A DNA stretch of 64,000 nucleotides from Promicromonospora sukumoe 327MFSha3.1 (GCF_000385135.1 NZ_ARQM01000011.1:868001-932000); one strand, 5' to 3'. Counted from the stretch's first letter, positions 16,436 through 25,193 are shown. Program-made: numbers and translations. Notes: a model not told the origin generated them from the sequence alone.

Positions 16436-19400
16436 GTGTCCTTCGCCGCAGCACCCCGTCGCCCATCCGGCGGCGCACCCCGAGCCCGACGACGCAGTCC
16501 CCTGGGGGTGGCGGTCGTCGCGGTCGCCGTCGTCATCGCGGCCCTGCTCCTCCTAGCGCAGTTCTGGACCGAGGTGATGTGGTTCGGGCAGCTCGGGTTC
16601 TCCCGGGTGATCTGGACCGAGTGGGGCATGCGCGCCGCCCTGTTCGCCGGTGGCTTCGTGATCATGGCGGGCGCCGTGTTCTGGTCGTTCACCGCGGCCT
16701 ACCGCTCGCGCCCCGTGTACGCCCCGAGCACCCCCGAGCAGGCCACGCTCGACCAGTACCGCGAGGCCGTCGAGCCGCTGCGCCGGGTCGTGATGATCGC
16801 GGCCCCCGTGCTCGTCGGCTTCTTCGCCGGCGTCGCGGCCTCCGCGCAGTGGCGCACCGTGCTCCTGGCCTTCAACAGCGAGCCCTTCGGCGAGTCCGAC
16901 CCGCAGTTCGGCATGGACCTCGGGTTCTTCGTCTTCATGCTCCCGGCGCTGCGGTTCACCGTCGGGTTCCTCATCTCGGTCGTGGTGATCGCCGGCATCG
17001 CCGGAGTGATCACGCACTACCTGTACGGCGGCCTCCGGGTTGGCCCGGCCGCGGCCGGCGGCCCCCGCACCACGCCCGCCGCGCGCATCCACCTGGCCGT
17101 CATCGGCGCGGCGCTGCTGCTCCTGATCGCCGGGAACTACTGGCTGGACCGGTACTCGATCCTGACCAACGCCGGTGACCGGTTCGACGGCGCCTCCTAC
17201 TCCGACGTGCACGCCGTGATCCCCGCCAAGGGCATCCTCGCGGTGGTCGCGATCTTCGTGGCCGCGCTGTTCATCGTCACCGCCTTCCGGGGCGACTGGC
17301 GCCTGCCGGCGATCGGCGTCGGGCTCATGGTGGTCTCGGCCATCGCGATCGGCGGCATCTACCCCGCCGTCGTCCAGCGCTTCCAGGTGAACCCGAACGC
17401 GCAGGAGCTGGAGAGCGAGTACATCCAGCGCAACATCGACGCGACGCTGTCGGCCTTCGGCATCGACGACATCGAGAAGGAACCGTACGACGCCACGACC
17501 CAGGCCGAGGAGGGCGCGCTGCGCTCCGACGCCGACACGGCGGCCTCCATCCGCCTGCTGGACCCGCAGATCGTGTCGCCGTCGTTCCGCCAGCTGCAGC
17601 AGAACAAGCAGTACTACAACTTCAACGACTCCCTCTCGGTCGACAAGTACGAGATCGACGGCGAGTCGCGCGACACCGTGATCGCGGTGCGCGAGCTGAA
17701 CCTCGACGGCCTGGGCCAGGACCAGCGCAACTGGGTCAACGACCACACCGTGTACACGCACGGCTACGGCGTCGTCGCCGCGTACGGCAACCAGCCGGGC
17801 CCGGACGGACGGCCGGCGTTCTTCGAGGGCGGCATCCCGTCGCAGGGTGCGATCACCGACCTCGAGGGCGAGTACGAGCCGCGCATCTACTTCAGCCCGA
17901 GCACCACCACGTACTCGATCGTCGGCGCGCCCGAGGGCACCGAGGCCTGGGAGCTCGACTACCAGGCCGACGACGCCGACGACGGCGGGCAGGTCAACAC
18001 GACGTTCAGCGGCGACGCCGGCCCCGACGTCGGCGCGTTCGGCAGCAAGCTGCTCTACGCGCTGAAGTTCGGCGAGGAGCAGATCCTGTTCTCCGACCGC
18101 GTGACCAGCGAGTCGCAGATCCTGTACGACCGGGACCCGCAGCAGCGCGTCAGCAAGGTCGCCCCGTGGCTCACCCTCGACAACCGGGTCTACCCGGCGG
18201 TCGTGGACGGCCGCGTGAAGTGGATCGTCGACGCGTACACCACGAGCGACGCCGTCCCGTACTCGACCTCGACCCCGCTCGACGAGGCCGTGGCGGACAC
18301 CCTCACCCAGCAGGCCGGCGGTCCGGTCGAGCTGCCGGAGGAGGTCAACTACATCCGTAACTCGGTGAAGGCCACGGTCGACGCCTACGACGGTTCGGTC
18401 GACCTGTACGCGTGGGACGACCAGGACCCGATCCTGAAGGCCTGGGGCAACGTCTTCCCGAACTCGATCAAGCCGATGTCGGAGATCTCCGGCGACCTGA
18501 TGAGCCACCTGCGGTACCCGGAGGACCTGTTCAAGGTGCAGCGCACCCTGCTCAGCCAGTACCACGTGACGGACTCCGCGGAGTTCTTCTCGGGCCAGGA
18601 CTTCTGGAACAACCCGACCGACCCGACGTCGGACGCGACCGCCGCGCCGCTGCAGCCGCCGTACTACCTGACGCTGCAGATGCCGGGCCAGGAGGAGTCC
18701 ACGTTCTCGCTGACCTCGACGTTCATCCCGGGCGGTAACACCGACCGAGAGGTGCTGACCGGGTTCCTCGCGGTGGACGCGGACGCGGGCAACGAGGCGG
18801 GCAAGAAGGGCGAGGACTACGGCAAGCTACGCCTGCTCGAGCTCCCACGGGACACGACCGTCCCCGGACCGGGCCAGGTGCAGAACAACTTCGACTCGAA
18901 CCCGACGATCTCCGAGCAGCTGAACATCCTGCAGATCGGCGCGTCCACGGTGCGGCGCGGCAACCAGCTCACGCTCCCCGTGGGTGGCGGCCTGCTGTAC
19001 GTGCAGCCGGTGTACATCCAGTCGACCGGTGGCACGCAGTTCCCGCTGCTGCGCAAGGTGCTGGTGGCGTTCGGTGACGACATCGGCTTCGCCGACACGC
19101 TCGACGAGGCGCTGGACCAGGTGTTCGGCGGTGACTCGGGCGCCCAGGCGGGTGACGCCGGTGCGGCGGCCGAGGACGAGGCCCCGACCGCCCCGCCCAC
19201 GGGCGAGGGCGAGACGGGTACGGAGCCCACGCAGGAGCCGACCGAGGAGCCGTCCGGCGAGTCCACGCCGGACAGCACCGAGGCGCCGTCGTCCGAGCTG
19301 GACGCCGCGCTGCAGGACGCCCGCCAGGCCCTGGAGGACTCCAACACCGCCCAGCGGGCCGGTGACTGGGCCGCCTACGGCGAGGCGCAGGACCGGCTGC

Positions 19401-19450
19401 AGAAGGCCCTGGAGGAGGCGATCGCCGCCGAGGAGGGCCAGCAGGGCTGA
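16436..19450 (+). CDS. UPF0182 family large membrane protein
   Basis: This 1004-residue protein belongs to UPF0182/COG1615 (Rv3193c-like). About seven transmembrane helices occupy residues 20-310, including VAVVAVAVVIAALLLLAQFW and LAVVAIFVAALFIVTAF. A large extracytoplasmic domain follows (WVNDHTVYTHGYGVVAAYGN, YPEDLFKVQRTLLSQYHVTD, TLPVGGGLLYVQPVY). The C terminus after about residue 900 is an acidic Thr/Pro/Glu-rich linker and a helical tail. The function is unknown. The GTG start is four bases into a region following GAGGTAAC. It ends 18 bases before a strong hairpin shared with the convergent NAS-like gene. Confidence 0.9.
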   Translation: MSFAAAPRRPSGGAPRARRRSPLGVAVVAVAVVIAALLLLAQFWTEVMWFGQLGFSRVIWTEWGMRAALFAGGFVIMAGAVFWSFTAAYRSRPVYAPSTPEQATLDQYREAVEPLRRVVMIAAPVLVGFFAGVAASAQWRTVLLAFNSEPFGESDPQFGMDLGFFVFMLPALRFTVGFLISVVVIAGIAGVITHYLYGGLRVGPAAAGGPRTTPAARIHLAVIGAALLLLIAGNYWLDRYSILTNAGDRFDGASYSDVHAVIPAKGILAVVAIFVAALFIVTAFRGDWRLPAIGVGLMVVSAIAIGGIYPAVVQRFQVNPNAQELESEYIQRNIDATLSAFGIDDIEKEPYDATTQAEEGALRSDADTAASIRLLDPQIVSPSFRQLQQNKQYYNFNDSLSVDKYEIDGESRDTVIAVRELNLDGLGQDQRNWVNDHTVYTHGYGVVAAYGNQPGPDGRPAFFEGGIPSQGAITDLEGEYEPRIYFSPSTTTYSIVGAPEGTEAWELDYQADDADDGGQVNTTFSGDAGPDVGAFGSKLLYALKFGEEQILFSDRVTSESQILYDRDPQQRVSKVAPWLTLDNRVYPAVVDGRVKWIVDAYTTSDAVPYSTSTPLDEAVADTLTQQAGGPVELPEEVNYIRNSVKATVDAYDGSVDLYAWDDQDPILKAWGNVFPNSIKPMSEISGDLMSHLRYPEDLFKVQRTLLSQYHVTDSAEFFSGQDFWNNPTDPTSDATAAPLQPPYYLTLQMPGQEESTFSLTSTFIPGGNTDREVLTGFLAVDADAGNEAGKKGEDYGKLRLLELPRDTTVPGPGQVQNNFDSNPTISEQLNILQIGASTVRRGNQLTLPVGGGLLYVQPVYIQSTGGTQFPLLRKVLVAFGDDIGFADTLDEALDQVFGGDSGAQAGDAGAAAEDEAPTAPPTGEGETGTEPTQEPTEEPSGESTPDSTEAPSSELDAALQDARQALEDSNTAQRAGDWAAYGEAQDRLQKALEEAIAAEEGQQG

Positions 19451-19468
19451 TCCTCCGGCACGCTCCCC

Positions 19469-19508
19469 GTCAGGCCCGCAGGTCACCCCGGTGACCTGCG
19501 GGCCTGAC
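19469..19508. terminator. Bidirectional terminator hairpin, 19-bp perfect stem
   Basis: The arm GTCAGGCCCGCAGGTCACC (19469-19487) is perfectly complementary to 19490-19508 with only two bases between. It occupies the gap between the convergent UPF0182 and NAS-like genes. Confidence 0.75.
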
Positions 19509-19512
19509 CGCG

Positions 19513-20331
19513 TTACGGGAGCCTGCGGGCCACCACCACCGAGTTGATGACGTCGTCGGTGGGGTGCACCACCTCCAGCACCTCGAACCCCGGCATGGCG
19601 TTCAGGTCGACCGGCGGGTACAGCAGGGTGCGCATCCCGCGCGCGCTGCGCGCGAGCAGCAGCGCCCCCGGCCGCATCGCCTGGCCCACCGTCCGCAGGA
19701 TCGCGGCCTTGGCCGACGGCGTCTCGCCGACCAGGGCGGCGAGCACCACGACGTCGTGGTCCGTGAGGCCGACGTCGGCGGCGTCGGCCTGCTCGAACCG
19801 GACCGCCTGTGACCCGAGCCGCGCGCCGACCCGCCGGGCCAGCTCCACTGCCGTGGCGTCCCGGTCGACGCCGACGACGGGGGCGTCCAGCGCGGCGGCG
19901 TAGCCGAGGGTGCTCAGGGGGAGCGGCCCGCAGCCGAGCACCGCGACCGACGTCGCGGTGCCGCCGCTCGCGTGCAGCACGAGCCCGGCCTCCAGGGCCG
20001 TGAGCCGGCGGTAGTTGTCGAGGTACGGAAAGGCGTCGAGCGCGGCCCGGGCGTCGGGCGCGGAGGCGACGTGCTCCGCCCAGGCCCGCTCGAGCTCCGT
20101 CTCGCCGCGCGCCGAGAGGTCGCGGATGGCGTCCTTCCGGCGCCGGACCTCCGGGTGGTCCAGGAGGTCCCTGGCCTGGCGTTCCGGTGTCGCGAGGACG
20201 GTGTGCACCAGGTCGCCGAACAGGGCGTTGGTGCCGGGTTCGGGGCGCAGGTGGGGCAGTGCGGCAAGCTGGTCGGTGAGGTGGACGATCCGGTCGGCGG
20301 ACAGGGTGGTATCGCTCAGCTCCGTCGTCAT
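19513..20331 (-). CDS. Nicotianamine synthase-like aminobutyryltransferase
   Basis: This 272-residue Rossmann-fold protein carries nicotianamine-synthase hallmarks: FPYLDNYRRLTALEAGLVL before the SAM-binding region, and VAVLGCGPLPLSTLGYA (plant enzymes have GSGPLPLTS). These are followed by VGVDRDATAVELARRVG. NAS enzymes transfer aminobutyryl groups from SAM to make metal-chelating nicotianamine or opine-type metallophores such as staphylopine. No opine dehydrogenase or metallophore transporter is adjacent, so the product and partners are unknown. ATG 20331 (MTTELSD) is preferred because a longer form to 20439 would run into the tRNA promoter. SAM-dependent methyltransferase is the generic alternative. 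Confidence 0.8.
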   Translation of the reverse strand: MTTELSDTTLSADRIVHLTDQLAALPHLRPEPGTNALFGDLVHTVLATPERQARDLLDHPEVRRRKDAIRDLSARGETELERAWAEHVASAPDARAALDAFPYLDNYRRLTALEAGLVLHASGGTATSVAVLGCGPLPLSTLGYAAALDAPVVGVDRDATAVELARRVGARLGSQAVRFEQADAADVGLTDHDVVVLAALVGETPSAKAAILRTVGQAMRPGALLLARSARGMRTLLYPPVDLNAMPGFEVLEVVHPTDDVINSVVVARRLP

Positions 20332-20400
20332 GGGGACGATGGTTCCACGGCCGGATCGGTTCGACCGGCTGTGACCTGCGTCTCGACCGGCCGACCCGGT

Positions 20401-20430
20401 TTGCACATCGTCGCTCGGGGTGCGTAAAGT
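20401..20430 (+). promoter_or_regulatory. Promoter of tRNA-fMet
   Basis: A -35 TTGCAC (20401-20406), an 18-base spacer and a -10 TAAAGT (20425-20430) lie 12 bases before the tRNA. Confidence 0.7.
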
Positions 20431-20442
20431 AGGGATCACCGA

Positions 20443-20516
20443 CGCGGGGTGGAGCAGCTCGGTAGCTCGCTGGGCTCATAACCCAGAGGTCGCAGGTTCA
20501 AATCCTGCCCCCGCTA
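20443..20516 (+). tRNA. Initiator tRNA-Met (CAT anticodon)
   Basis: The cloverleaf is complete: acceptor CGCGGGG, D-arm GAGCAGCTCGGTAGCTC, anticodon stem GCTGGG with loop CTCATAA, and T-loop GGTTCAAATCC. The 5' C1 is mismatched with U72, and the anticodon stem carries the three G:C pairs of initiator tRNA, so this is fMet rather than elongator Met. CCA is not encoded (CAG follows). Confidence 0.97.
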
Positions 20517-20542
20517 CAGATGCGATGTCGCAGGACATCGCG

Positions 20543-20581
20543 AACAGCCGGACCTACGAATCGTAGGTCCGGCTGTTTTTT
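20543..20581 (+). terminator. Rho-independent terminator of tRNA-fMet
   Basis: A near-perfect palindromic stem, AACAGCCGGACCTACGA with its complement through 20576, is followed by six T residues (20576-20581). Confidence 0.92.
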
Positions 20582-20643
20582 GCTTTCGTGCGGGTCCTGG
20601 CTCGCGCCGCAAGGACGCGCACGGCGCCCGATTCCCTGCCGTG

Positions 20644-20670
20644 CCTCACATCGTGACGAGCAGACTCGTC
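20644..20670 (+). promoter_or_regulatory. Candidate ECF41 promoter of the oxidoreductase gene
   Basis: CCTCACA (20644-20650), 16 bases, then CGTC (20667-20670) match the described ECF41 consensus TGTCACA-N16/17-CGTC at five of seven -35 positions and all four -10 positions. The same pair of elements, with identical spacing and shared flanking bases (CTCACATCG and CTCGTCA), precedes the ECF41 sigma gene at 22596-22622. Confidence 0.75.
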
Positions 20671-20714
20671 AGGAACGTGAGAGGCGGACCTACCGCCTCG
20701 GAAGGAGCGGTGCC

Positions 20715-21452
20715 GTGAAGGTGCTGATCGCGGGTGGACGAGGTCGAGTGGGCTCGAAGGTCGCCGACCTCTTGGAGTCGAACCAGGTGGAGGTCGTCGC
20801 AGGTGGGCTGGCCGACGGAGTGGACTACATCGCGGGAACCAGGGTCGCGGAAGTGCTCGACGGCGTCGACACGATCATCAATGTGCTGAACACAGGGCGC
20901 TTCGACGAAGAGGGCGCAGTCAGCTTCTTCGAGGAGTCGACCCGAACGCTCACGGCCGAGGGTGAACGGGCGGGTGTGAAGCATCACGTCCTGTTGTCCA
21001 TCGTGGGCGTCGGCGAGGGCGACGCGTCCGAGATCGGTTACTACCTCGGCAAGGTCGCACAGGAACGGGCGCTCAAGGAGGGTTCGTTGCCGTTCACCAT
21101 CGTGCGGTCGACTCAGTTCCAGGGATACATTCCGGTGCTCGCTGACCAGCATGCGGTAGAGGACAAGGTCCTGGCACCCCGCGACCTCATCCAACCGGTC
21201 GAGCTCGATGAGGTCGTCGCACTCCTGGCGGAGATCGCCCTGGCGGGAGCACCACGTGGAGAGGTGGAGATCGCGGGGCCGGAGCGATTCCACATGGACG
21301 ACCTTCTGCGCGCGACCCTTGCGGCGTCCGGCGACGCTCGCGAGGTCGTGACCGTGGACGGCGAAGGGAAGATCGATGCGATGGTTCCACGCGGTGAGTA
21401 CCGCGCGGGCAAGACGCTCTACCCCCTTCGTGGCATCCCGCTTGCCGGCTGA
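20715..21452 (+). CDS. NmrA-like/atypical SDR NAD(P)-binding oxidoreductase
   Basis: This 245-residue protein has an N-terminal Rossmann motif, GGRGRVGSKVADLL at residues 7-20, and lacks the classical SDR Tyr-x3-Lys in its usual place, although YYLGKVAQE near residue 115 could supply it. FTIVRSTQFQG and the C-terminal substrate region resemble NmrA-like SDRs with YwnB-type roles. GTG 20715 follows GAAGGAG with about 7 bases spacing. It has an ECF41-type promoter and lies near an ECF41 sigma gene; oxidoreductases are common ECF41 partners. Codon use is slightly less GC-extreme than in neighbours. The substrate is unknown. Confidence 0.8.
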   Translation: MKVLIAGGRGRVGSKVADLLESNQVEVVAGGLADGVDYIAGTRVAEVLDGVDTIINVLNTGRFDEEGAVSFFEESTRTLTAEGERAGVKHHVLLSIVGVGEGDASEIGYYLGKVAQERALKEGSLPFTIVRSTQFQGYIPVLADQHAVEDKVLAPRDLIQPVELDEVVALLAEIALAGAPRGEVEIAGPERFHMDDLLRATLAASGDAREVVTVDGEGKIDAMVPRGEYRAGKTLYPLRGIPLAG

Positions 21453-21470
21453 GCCACCCGGATGACATCA

Positions 21471-21508
21471 ACGGCCCGCCCACCTCGGCAACGTGGTGGG
21501 CGGGCCGT
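21471..21508 (+). terminator. Terminator after the ECF41-linked oxidoreductase
   Basis: A 14-bp perfect stem, ACGGCCCGCCCACC (21471-21484) and GGTGGGCGGGCCGT (21495-21508), is followed by CTTGT. It also lies between convergent genes. Confidence 0.8.
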
Positions 21509-21583
21509 CTTGTGCGGGACCGCTCCCGCCCGGGCGGGCGATGCTGTCGCTGGCATGACGCTGCCGGCCGGAGAATTGTGAGC

Positions 21584-22528
21584 TCATTCCCTGCTGGTCG
21601 CGGGCGGCAGCCACGCCCCCAGCTTGTGAGGGTCGAGGACGAGCCAGATGTCGCTGATTCCTTCTCTCTCGACACGGAAGCCCATGATGCCGAAGAACTG
21701 CCCCGCCAGTGTGAGGGCGTAGCCGAGACCATCAGCTGTGTACCGTTCCTCGAACGCCAGCTCGGGCTGCTTCTGCCTCACTCCGAGCAGGAACCTGGCC
21801 ACGCGGTCGGCACCAGCGACGACGTTGGGCGCCACGCGGACGACCCCGCCGCCGTCTGCCCGCAGCTCGACCTCCGGGGCCAGGGTCTGCATGAGCAGGC
21901 GCAGGTCTCCTCCACGAGTCGCGGCGAGGAACGTGCGGACCACCTCATCATGTTGCTCCGCAGGGACTGCCACGGCCCGGTGCTCACGAACGCGCCGTCG
22001 GGCGGAGGCAGCCAGCTGGCGGGTGGCCGCCGCCGAGCGTCCGACAAGCTCCGCGATCTCGTCGAACGGCGCCCCGAAGACGTCGTGGAGCACGAACGCC
22101 ACCCGCTCGGGCGGGGTCATGGACTCCAGTACGACCAGCAGCGCTGTGCTGACGGCGTCGTCGAGCGTCACGCGGTCGAGCGGATCCTCGGTTCCCTGGG
22201 CGGTACCTTTCGACGTGACGGCGGTTCCGACGAAGAGATCGGCAGGAACCGGCTCCGGCAGCCACTGGCCGGCCTGCCGCTCACGTCGCGCTCGGGCCGA
22301 CTTGAGGACGTCCAGGGCGACGCGGCCGGCCACGCGGGTCAGCCAGGCCGCGGGCACTCTGATCGCGTCCCGCTCCTGCTCGGGCATCCGGTACCACCGG
22401 ATGTACGTCTCCTGCACGATGTCCTCGGCGTCCGCGAGGGTGCCGGTCATTCTGTACGCCAACGACATCAGGCGACGTCGCTCGCGGATCACCTCGTCGT
22501 GTTCGTGCGGACCGTCGTCGTTCACCAT
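21584..22528 (-). CDS. ECF41-group sigma factor with C-terminal SnoaL-like domain
   Basis: The 314-residue protein has sigma region 2 (LMSLAYRMTGTLADAEDIVQETYIRWY), sigma region 4 (LESMTPPERVAFVLHDVFGAPFDEIAELVGRS) and a C-terminal SnoaL-like extension. It shows the ECF41 signatures WLPEP between regions 2 and 4, DGGG in the extension, and DPHKL near the C terminus in place of NPDKL. In ECF41 factors the extension replaces an anti-sigma factor and regulates activity in cis. A candidate autoregulatory promoter lies upstream, and an oxidoreductase with the same promoter lies convergent to it. Confidence 0.9.
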   Translation of the reverse strand: MVNDDGPHEHDEVIRERRRLMSLAYRMTGTLADAEDIVQETYIRWYRMPEQERDAIRVPAAWLTRVAGRVALDVLKSARARRERQAGQWLPEPVPADLFVGTAVTSKGTAQGTEDPLDRVTLDDAVSTALLVVLESMTPPERVAFVLHDVFGAPFDEIAELVGRSAAATRQLAASARRRVREHRAVAVPAEQHDEVVRTFLAATRGGDLRLLMQTLAPEVELRADGGGVVRVAPNVVAGADRVARFLLGVRQKQPELAFEERYTADGLGYALTLAGQFFGIMGFRVEREGISDIWLVLDPHKLGAWLPPATSRE

Positions 22529-22595
22529 GCGAAGCTCCTCGTCTGTGCGGTCGGATGAGGCAGCCGCCCGGAAGGCGGATCACTCTGTCAAGCAT

Positions 22596-22622
22596 GACGA
22601 GACCCGCTGCGCCGATGTGAGG
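22596..22622 (-). promoter_or_regulatory. Candidate autoregulatory ECF41 promoter
   Basis: Read on the minus strand: CCTCACA (22622-22616), 16 bases, CGTC (22599-22596), then the sigma gene start 67 bases downstream. Elements and spacing are identical to those before the oxidoreductase at 20644-20670. Confidence 0.72.
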
Positions 22623-22659
22623 GCACGACGCACGAGGGCGTCCGTCGGGTTGTGTCGGT

Positions 22660-22688
22660 TTGACACAGGATCACGCGCCCCATCTACT
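22660..22688 (+). promoter_or_regulatory. Promoter of the CNNM/CorC gene
   Basis: A consensus -35 TTGACA (22660-22665), a 17-base spacer and TCTACT (22683-22688) lie 69 bases before the ATG at 22758. This looks like a housekeeping sigma promoter. Confidence 0.6.
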
Positions 22689-22757
22689 CGTCGCCATGGA
22701 TGACGCACACAGTCCCCGCGCCCACCGACCGCGCCGGACGGGGGAGGTGGGCGCCTG

Positions 22758-24029
22758 ATGGATCAGGACACGTGGGTCAACGCCGCGCTGGTGCTGGTGT
22801 TCATCCTGGTCGGCGGCGTCTTCGCCGGCACGGAGATCGCCCTGGTCTCGCTGCGGGAGAGCCAGATCGGCCGCCTGGAGGCCAAGGGCGGTCGCGGTGC
22901 CCGGGTCGCCGCCGTGGCCAGGGACCCCAACCGGTTCCTCGCCGCCGTCCAGATCGGCGTGACCGTCGCCGGCTTCTTCTCCGCCGCCTACGGCGCCTCG
23001 ACGCTGGCCCCGGACTTCGTGCCCGTGCTGGAGGGCATCGGCCTGCCGTCCGACGTCGCCGGCACCGTCTCGCTGATCTTCCTCACGCTCGTGATCGCCT
23101 ACCTGTCCCTGGTGCTGGGCGAGCTGGTGCCGAAGCGGTTCGCGCTCCAGCGCTCCCAGAGCGTCGCGCTGATCGTCGGGCCGCCGCTGGACCGGTTCGC
23201 GAGCCTGATGCGCCCGGTCGTGTGGCTGCTGTCGGTGTCCACCAACGCGGTGGTGCGCCTGCTCGGCGGCGACCCGCGGGCGACGTCCGAGGGGATGAGC
23301 GAGGAGGAGCTGCGGGACGTCGTCGTGGCCCACGAGGGCCTGCCCGCCGAGGAGCGCCGCATCCTGAGCGACGTGTTCGACGCCGCGGACCGGTCCATCA
23401 GCGAGGTGATGCGGCCGCGCGGCGAGGTGACCTTCGTCGCGGGCGACCTGCCGGTGTCCGAGGTCCTGGAGATCGTGCAGCGCAGCCCCTACTCGCGCTA
23501 CCCGGTCACCGGCACGGACTTCGACGACGTCATCGGCGTGCTGCACGTGCGGGACCTGTTCGGGGCGCCGGCCACGACGCCCGTGCGCGAGCTGGCCCGC
23601 ACCATGCTGTTCCTGCCGACCACGGCGCACCTCATCCCGGCGCTGTCGCAGATGCGGCGGGAGCGTCGTCACCTGGCCGTGGTGGTCGACGAGTACGGCG
23701 GCACCTACGGCATCGTCACCCTGGAGGACCTCGTCGAGGAGATGGTCGGCGACATCCGGGACGAGCACGACCCGGCCCCGGGCGGCGTGCGCCCGTCGGA
23801 CGACGGCACGATCGTCGTCGAGGCGGGCATGACGATCGAGGAGTTCGACGAGCTGACGGGCGTGACGCTGCCCGACGGGCCGTACGAGACCGTGGCCGGA
23901 TACGTCGTCAGCCGGCTGGGCCGGGTCGCCGAGGTCGGGGACACCGTGCAGGTCGAGGGCCTCGACCTGGCCGTGACCGAGGTGCAGGGCCGTCGTCTGA
24001 CCTACCTGGAGGCCGTCCGCCGCGACTGA
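22758..24029 (+). CDS. CNNM/CorC (HlyC) family transporter-like protein
   Basis: The 423-residue protein begins with a DUF21/CNNM membrane domain of about 190 residues with four hydrophobic segments (LVLVFILVGGVFAGTEIALVS onward). A CBS pair follows (VMRPRGEVTFVAGDLPVSE, then VDEYGGTYGIVTLEDLVEEM) and a C-terminal CorC_HlyC domain ends near residue 420 (TVQVEGLDLAVTEVQGRRL). Members are linked to magnesium/cobalt efflux or ion sensing; the old name hemolysin is misleading. The start has GGGAGGTGG upstream. Confidence 0.92.
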   Translation: MDQDTWVNAALVLVFILVGGVFAGTEIALVSLRESQIGRLEAKGGRGARVAAVARDPNRFLAAVQIGVTVAGFFSAAYGASTLAPDFVPVLEGIGLPSDVAGTVSLIFLTLVIAYLSLVLGELVPKRFALQRSQSVALIVGPPLDRFASLMRPVVWLLSVSTNAVVRLLGGDPRATSEGMSEEELRDVVVAHEGLPAEERRILSDVFDAADRSISEVMRPRGEVTFVAGDLPVSEVLEIVQRSPYSRYPVTGTDFDDVIGVLHVRDLFGAPATTPVRELARTMLFLPTTAHLIPALSQMRRERRHLAVVVDEYGGTYGIVTLEDLVEEMVGDIRDEHDPAPGGVRPSDDGTIVVEAGMTIEEFDELTGVTLPDGPYETVAGYVVSRLGRVAEVGDTVQVEGLDLAVTEVQGRRLTYLEAVRRD

Positions 24030-24045
24030 GGTCGAGCCGCACCAT

Positions 24046-24083
24046 CGTCGGCCGGGTCGTCGTCCACGACGACCCGGCCGACG
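24046..24083. terminator. Bidirectional terminator, 18-bp stem
   Basis: CGTCGGCCGGGTCGTCGT (24046-24063) is perfectly complementary to 24066-24083. It sits between the convergent CorC-like and Gfo/Idh genes. Confidence 0.75.
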
Positions 24084-24095
24084 ACGTGTGAGCCG

Positions 24096-25193
24096 TCAGG
24101 CGATACCGGCGCCCTCGCCCGTGGGCGTGAGCACCCGGGCCAGCTGCTGCGCCTGGACGCTCAGCTCCGCGGCCTTGAACGCGTGCTCCTGGGTCATCGC
24201 GGTCTCGGTGCGCTCCAGGCAGTCGAGGATGAGCCGGCCGAAGTACGGGTAGCCCACGTTGCCCTTGGCGACGAGGTGGTGCTCGCCCTCGCCGTTGACC
24301 AGGAACACGTGCCCGGGGCCCTCGTCCGTGGCGACGTTCGTGTACTTGCGCAGCTCGATGTAGCCCTCGGTGCCCAGGATGAACGTGCGGCCGTCGCCCC
24401 AGGTCCGCAGGCCGTCCGGCGTGAACCAGTCGACGCGGCAGTAGCCGGCGGCGCCGTTGTCCATCGCGATGTTGGCCTCGCCGAAGTCGTCCAGCTCCGG
24501 GTGCTCCGGGTGGTTGTAGTTGGCGATGGCCGCGTGCGTCACGGTCGCGTCCTTGGCGCCCGCGTAGTGCAGCATCTGCTCGAAGTTGTGGCTGCCGATG
24601 TCGCACAGGATGCCGCCGTACTTGTCCTTCTCGAAGAACCAGTCCGGGCGCCCGGTGCCGAGGCGGTGCGGGCCCAGGCCCATGACCTGCAGCACGCGGC
24701 CGATCGACCCGCGCTCGACGAGCTGGTCGGCCAGGACCGCCGCCTCGACGTGGATGCGCTCGGAGTAGTAGACGGCGTACTTGCGCCCCGTCCGCGCGGT
24801 GGCCTCACGTGCCGCGGCGAGCTGCTCGAGCGTGGTCAGCGGGGCCTTGTCCGTGAAGTAGTCCTTGCCCGCCTCGATCGCGCGCAGGCCGAGGGCGGCG
24901 CGCTCGGAGGTGACCGCGGCGCCGGCGACCAGGCGCACCTCGTCGTCGTCGAACACCTCGTCCTCGCTGCGCGCGACACGCACGTCCGGGAACTTGGCGC
25001 GGAACGCCTCCACCTTCGCCGGGTCCGGGTCGTACACCCACTTCACGGTGCCGCCCGCGGCCTGGAGGCCCTCGGCCATGCCGTAGATGTGGCCGTGGTC
25101 GAGCCGCACCGCCGCGAACGGGAAGTCGCCCGCGCCCACCACGGGGTCCGGCACCGGCTCCGGCGCGTAGTTGGCGCCGCTGGTCGCGTTCAT
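24096..25193 (-). CDS. Gfo/Idh/MocA family oxidoreductase (second gene of pair)
   Basis: This 365-residue protein has an N-terminal Rossmann domain that lacks the tidy GxGxxG of its neighbour: the region reads FAAVRLDHGHIYGMAEGLQ. DKAPLTT stands at the usual EKP position near residue 115, so the catalytic Lys is retained. The C-terminal domain contains GGILCDIGSHNFEQMLHYAG, with the family's metal/substrate histidine. Its ATG overlaps the stop of the upstream oxidoreductase (TGATG). The pair likely oxidises or epimerises a sugar or inositol under LacI control. The substrate cannot be read from sequence. Confidence 0.85.
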   Translation of the reverse strand: MNATSGANYAPEPVPDPVVGAGDFPFAAVRLDHGHIYGMAEGLQAAGGTVKWVYDPDPAKVEAFRAKFPDVRVARSEDEVFDDDEVRLVAGAAVTSERAALGLRAIEAGKDYFTDKAPLTTLEQLAAAREATARTGRKYAVYYSERIHVEAAVLADQLVERGSIGRVLQVMGLGPHRLGTGRPDWFFEKDKYGGILCDIGSHNFEQMLHYAGAKDATVTHAAIANYNHPEHPELDDFGEANIAMDNGAAGYCRVDWFTPDGLRTWGDGRTFILGTEGYIELRKYTNVATDEGPGHVFLVNGEGEHHLVAKGNVGYPYFGRLILDCLERTETAMTQEHAFKAAELSVQAQQLARVLTPTGEGAGIA

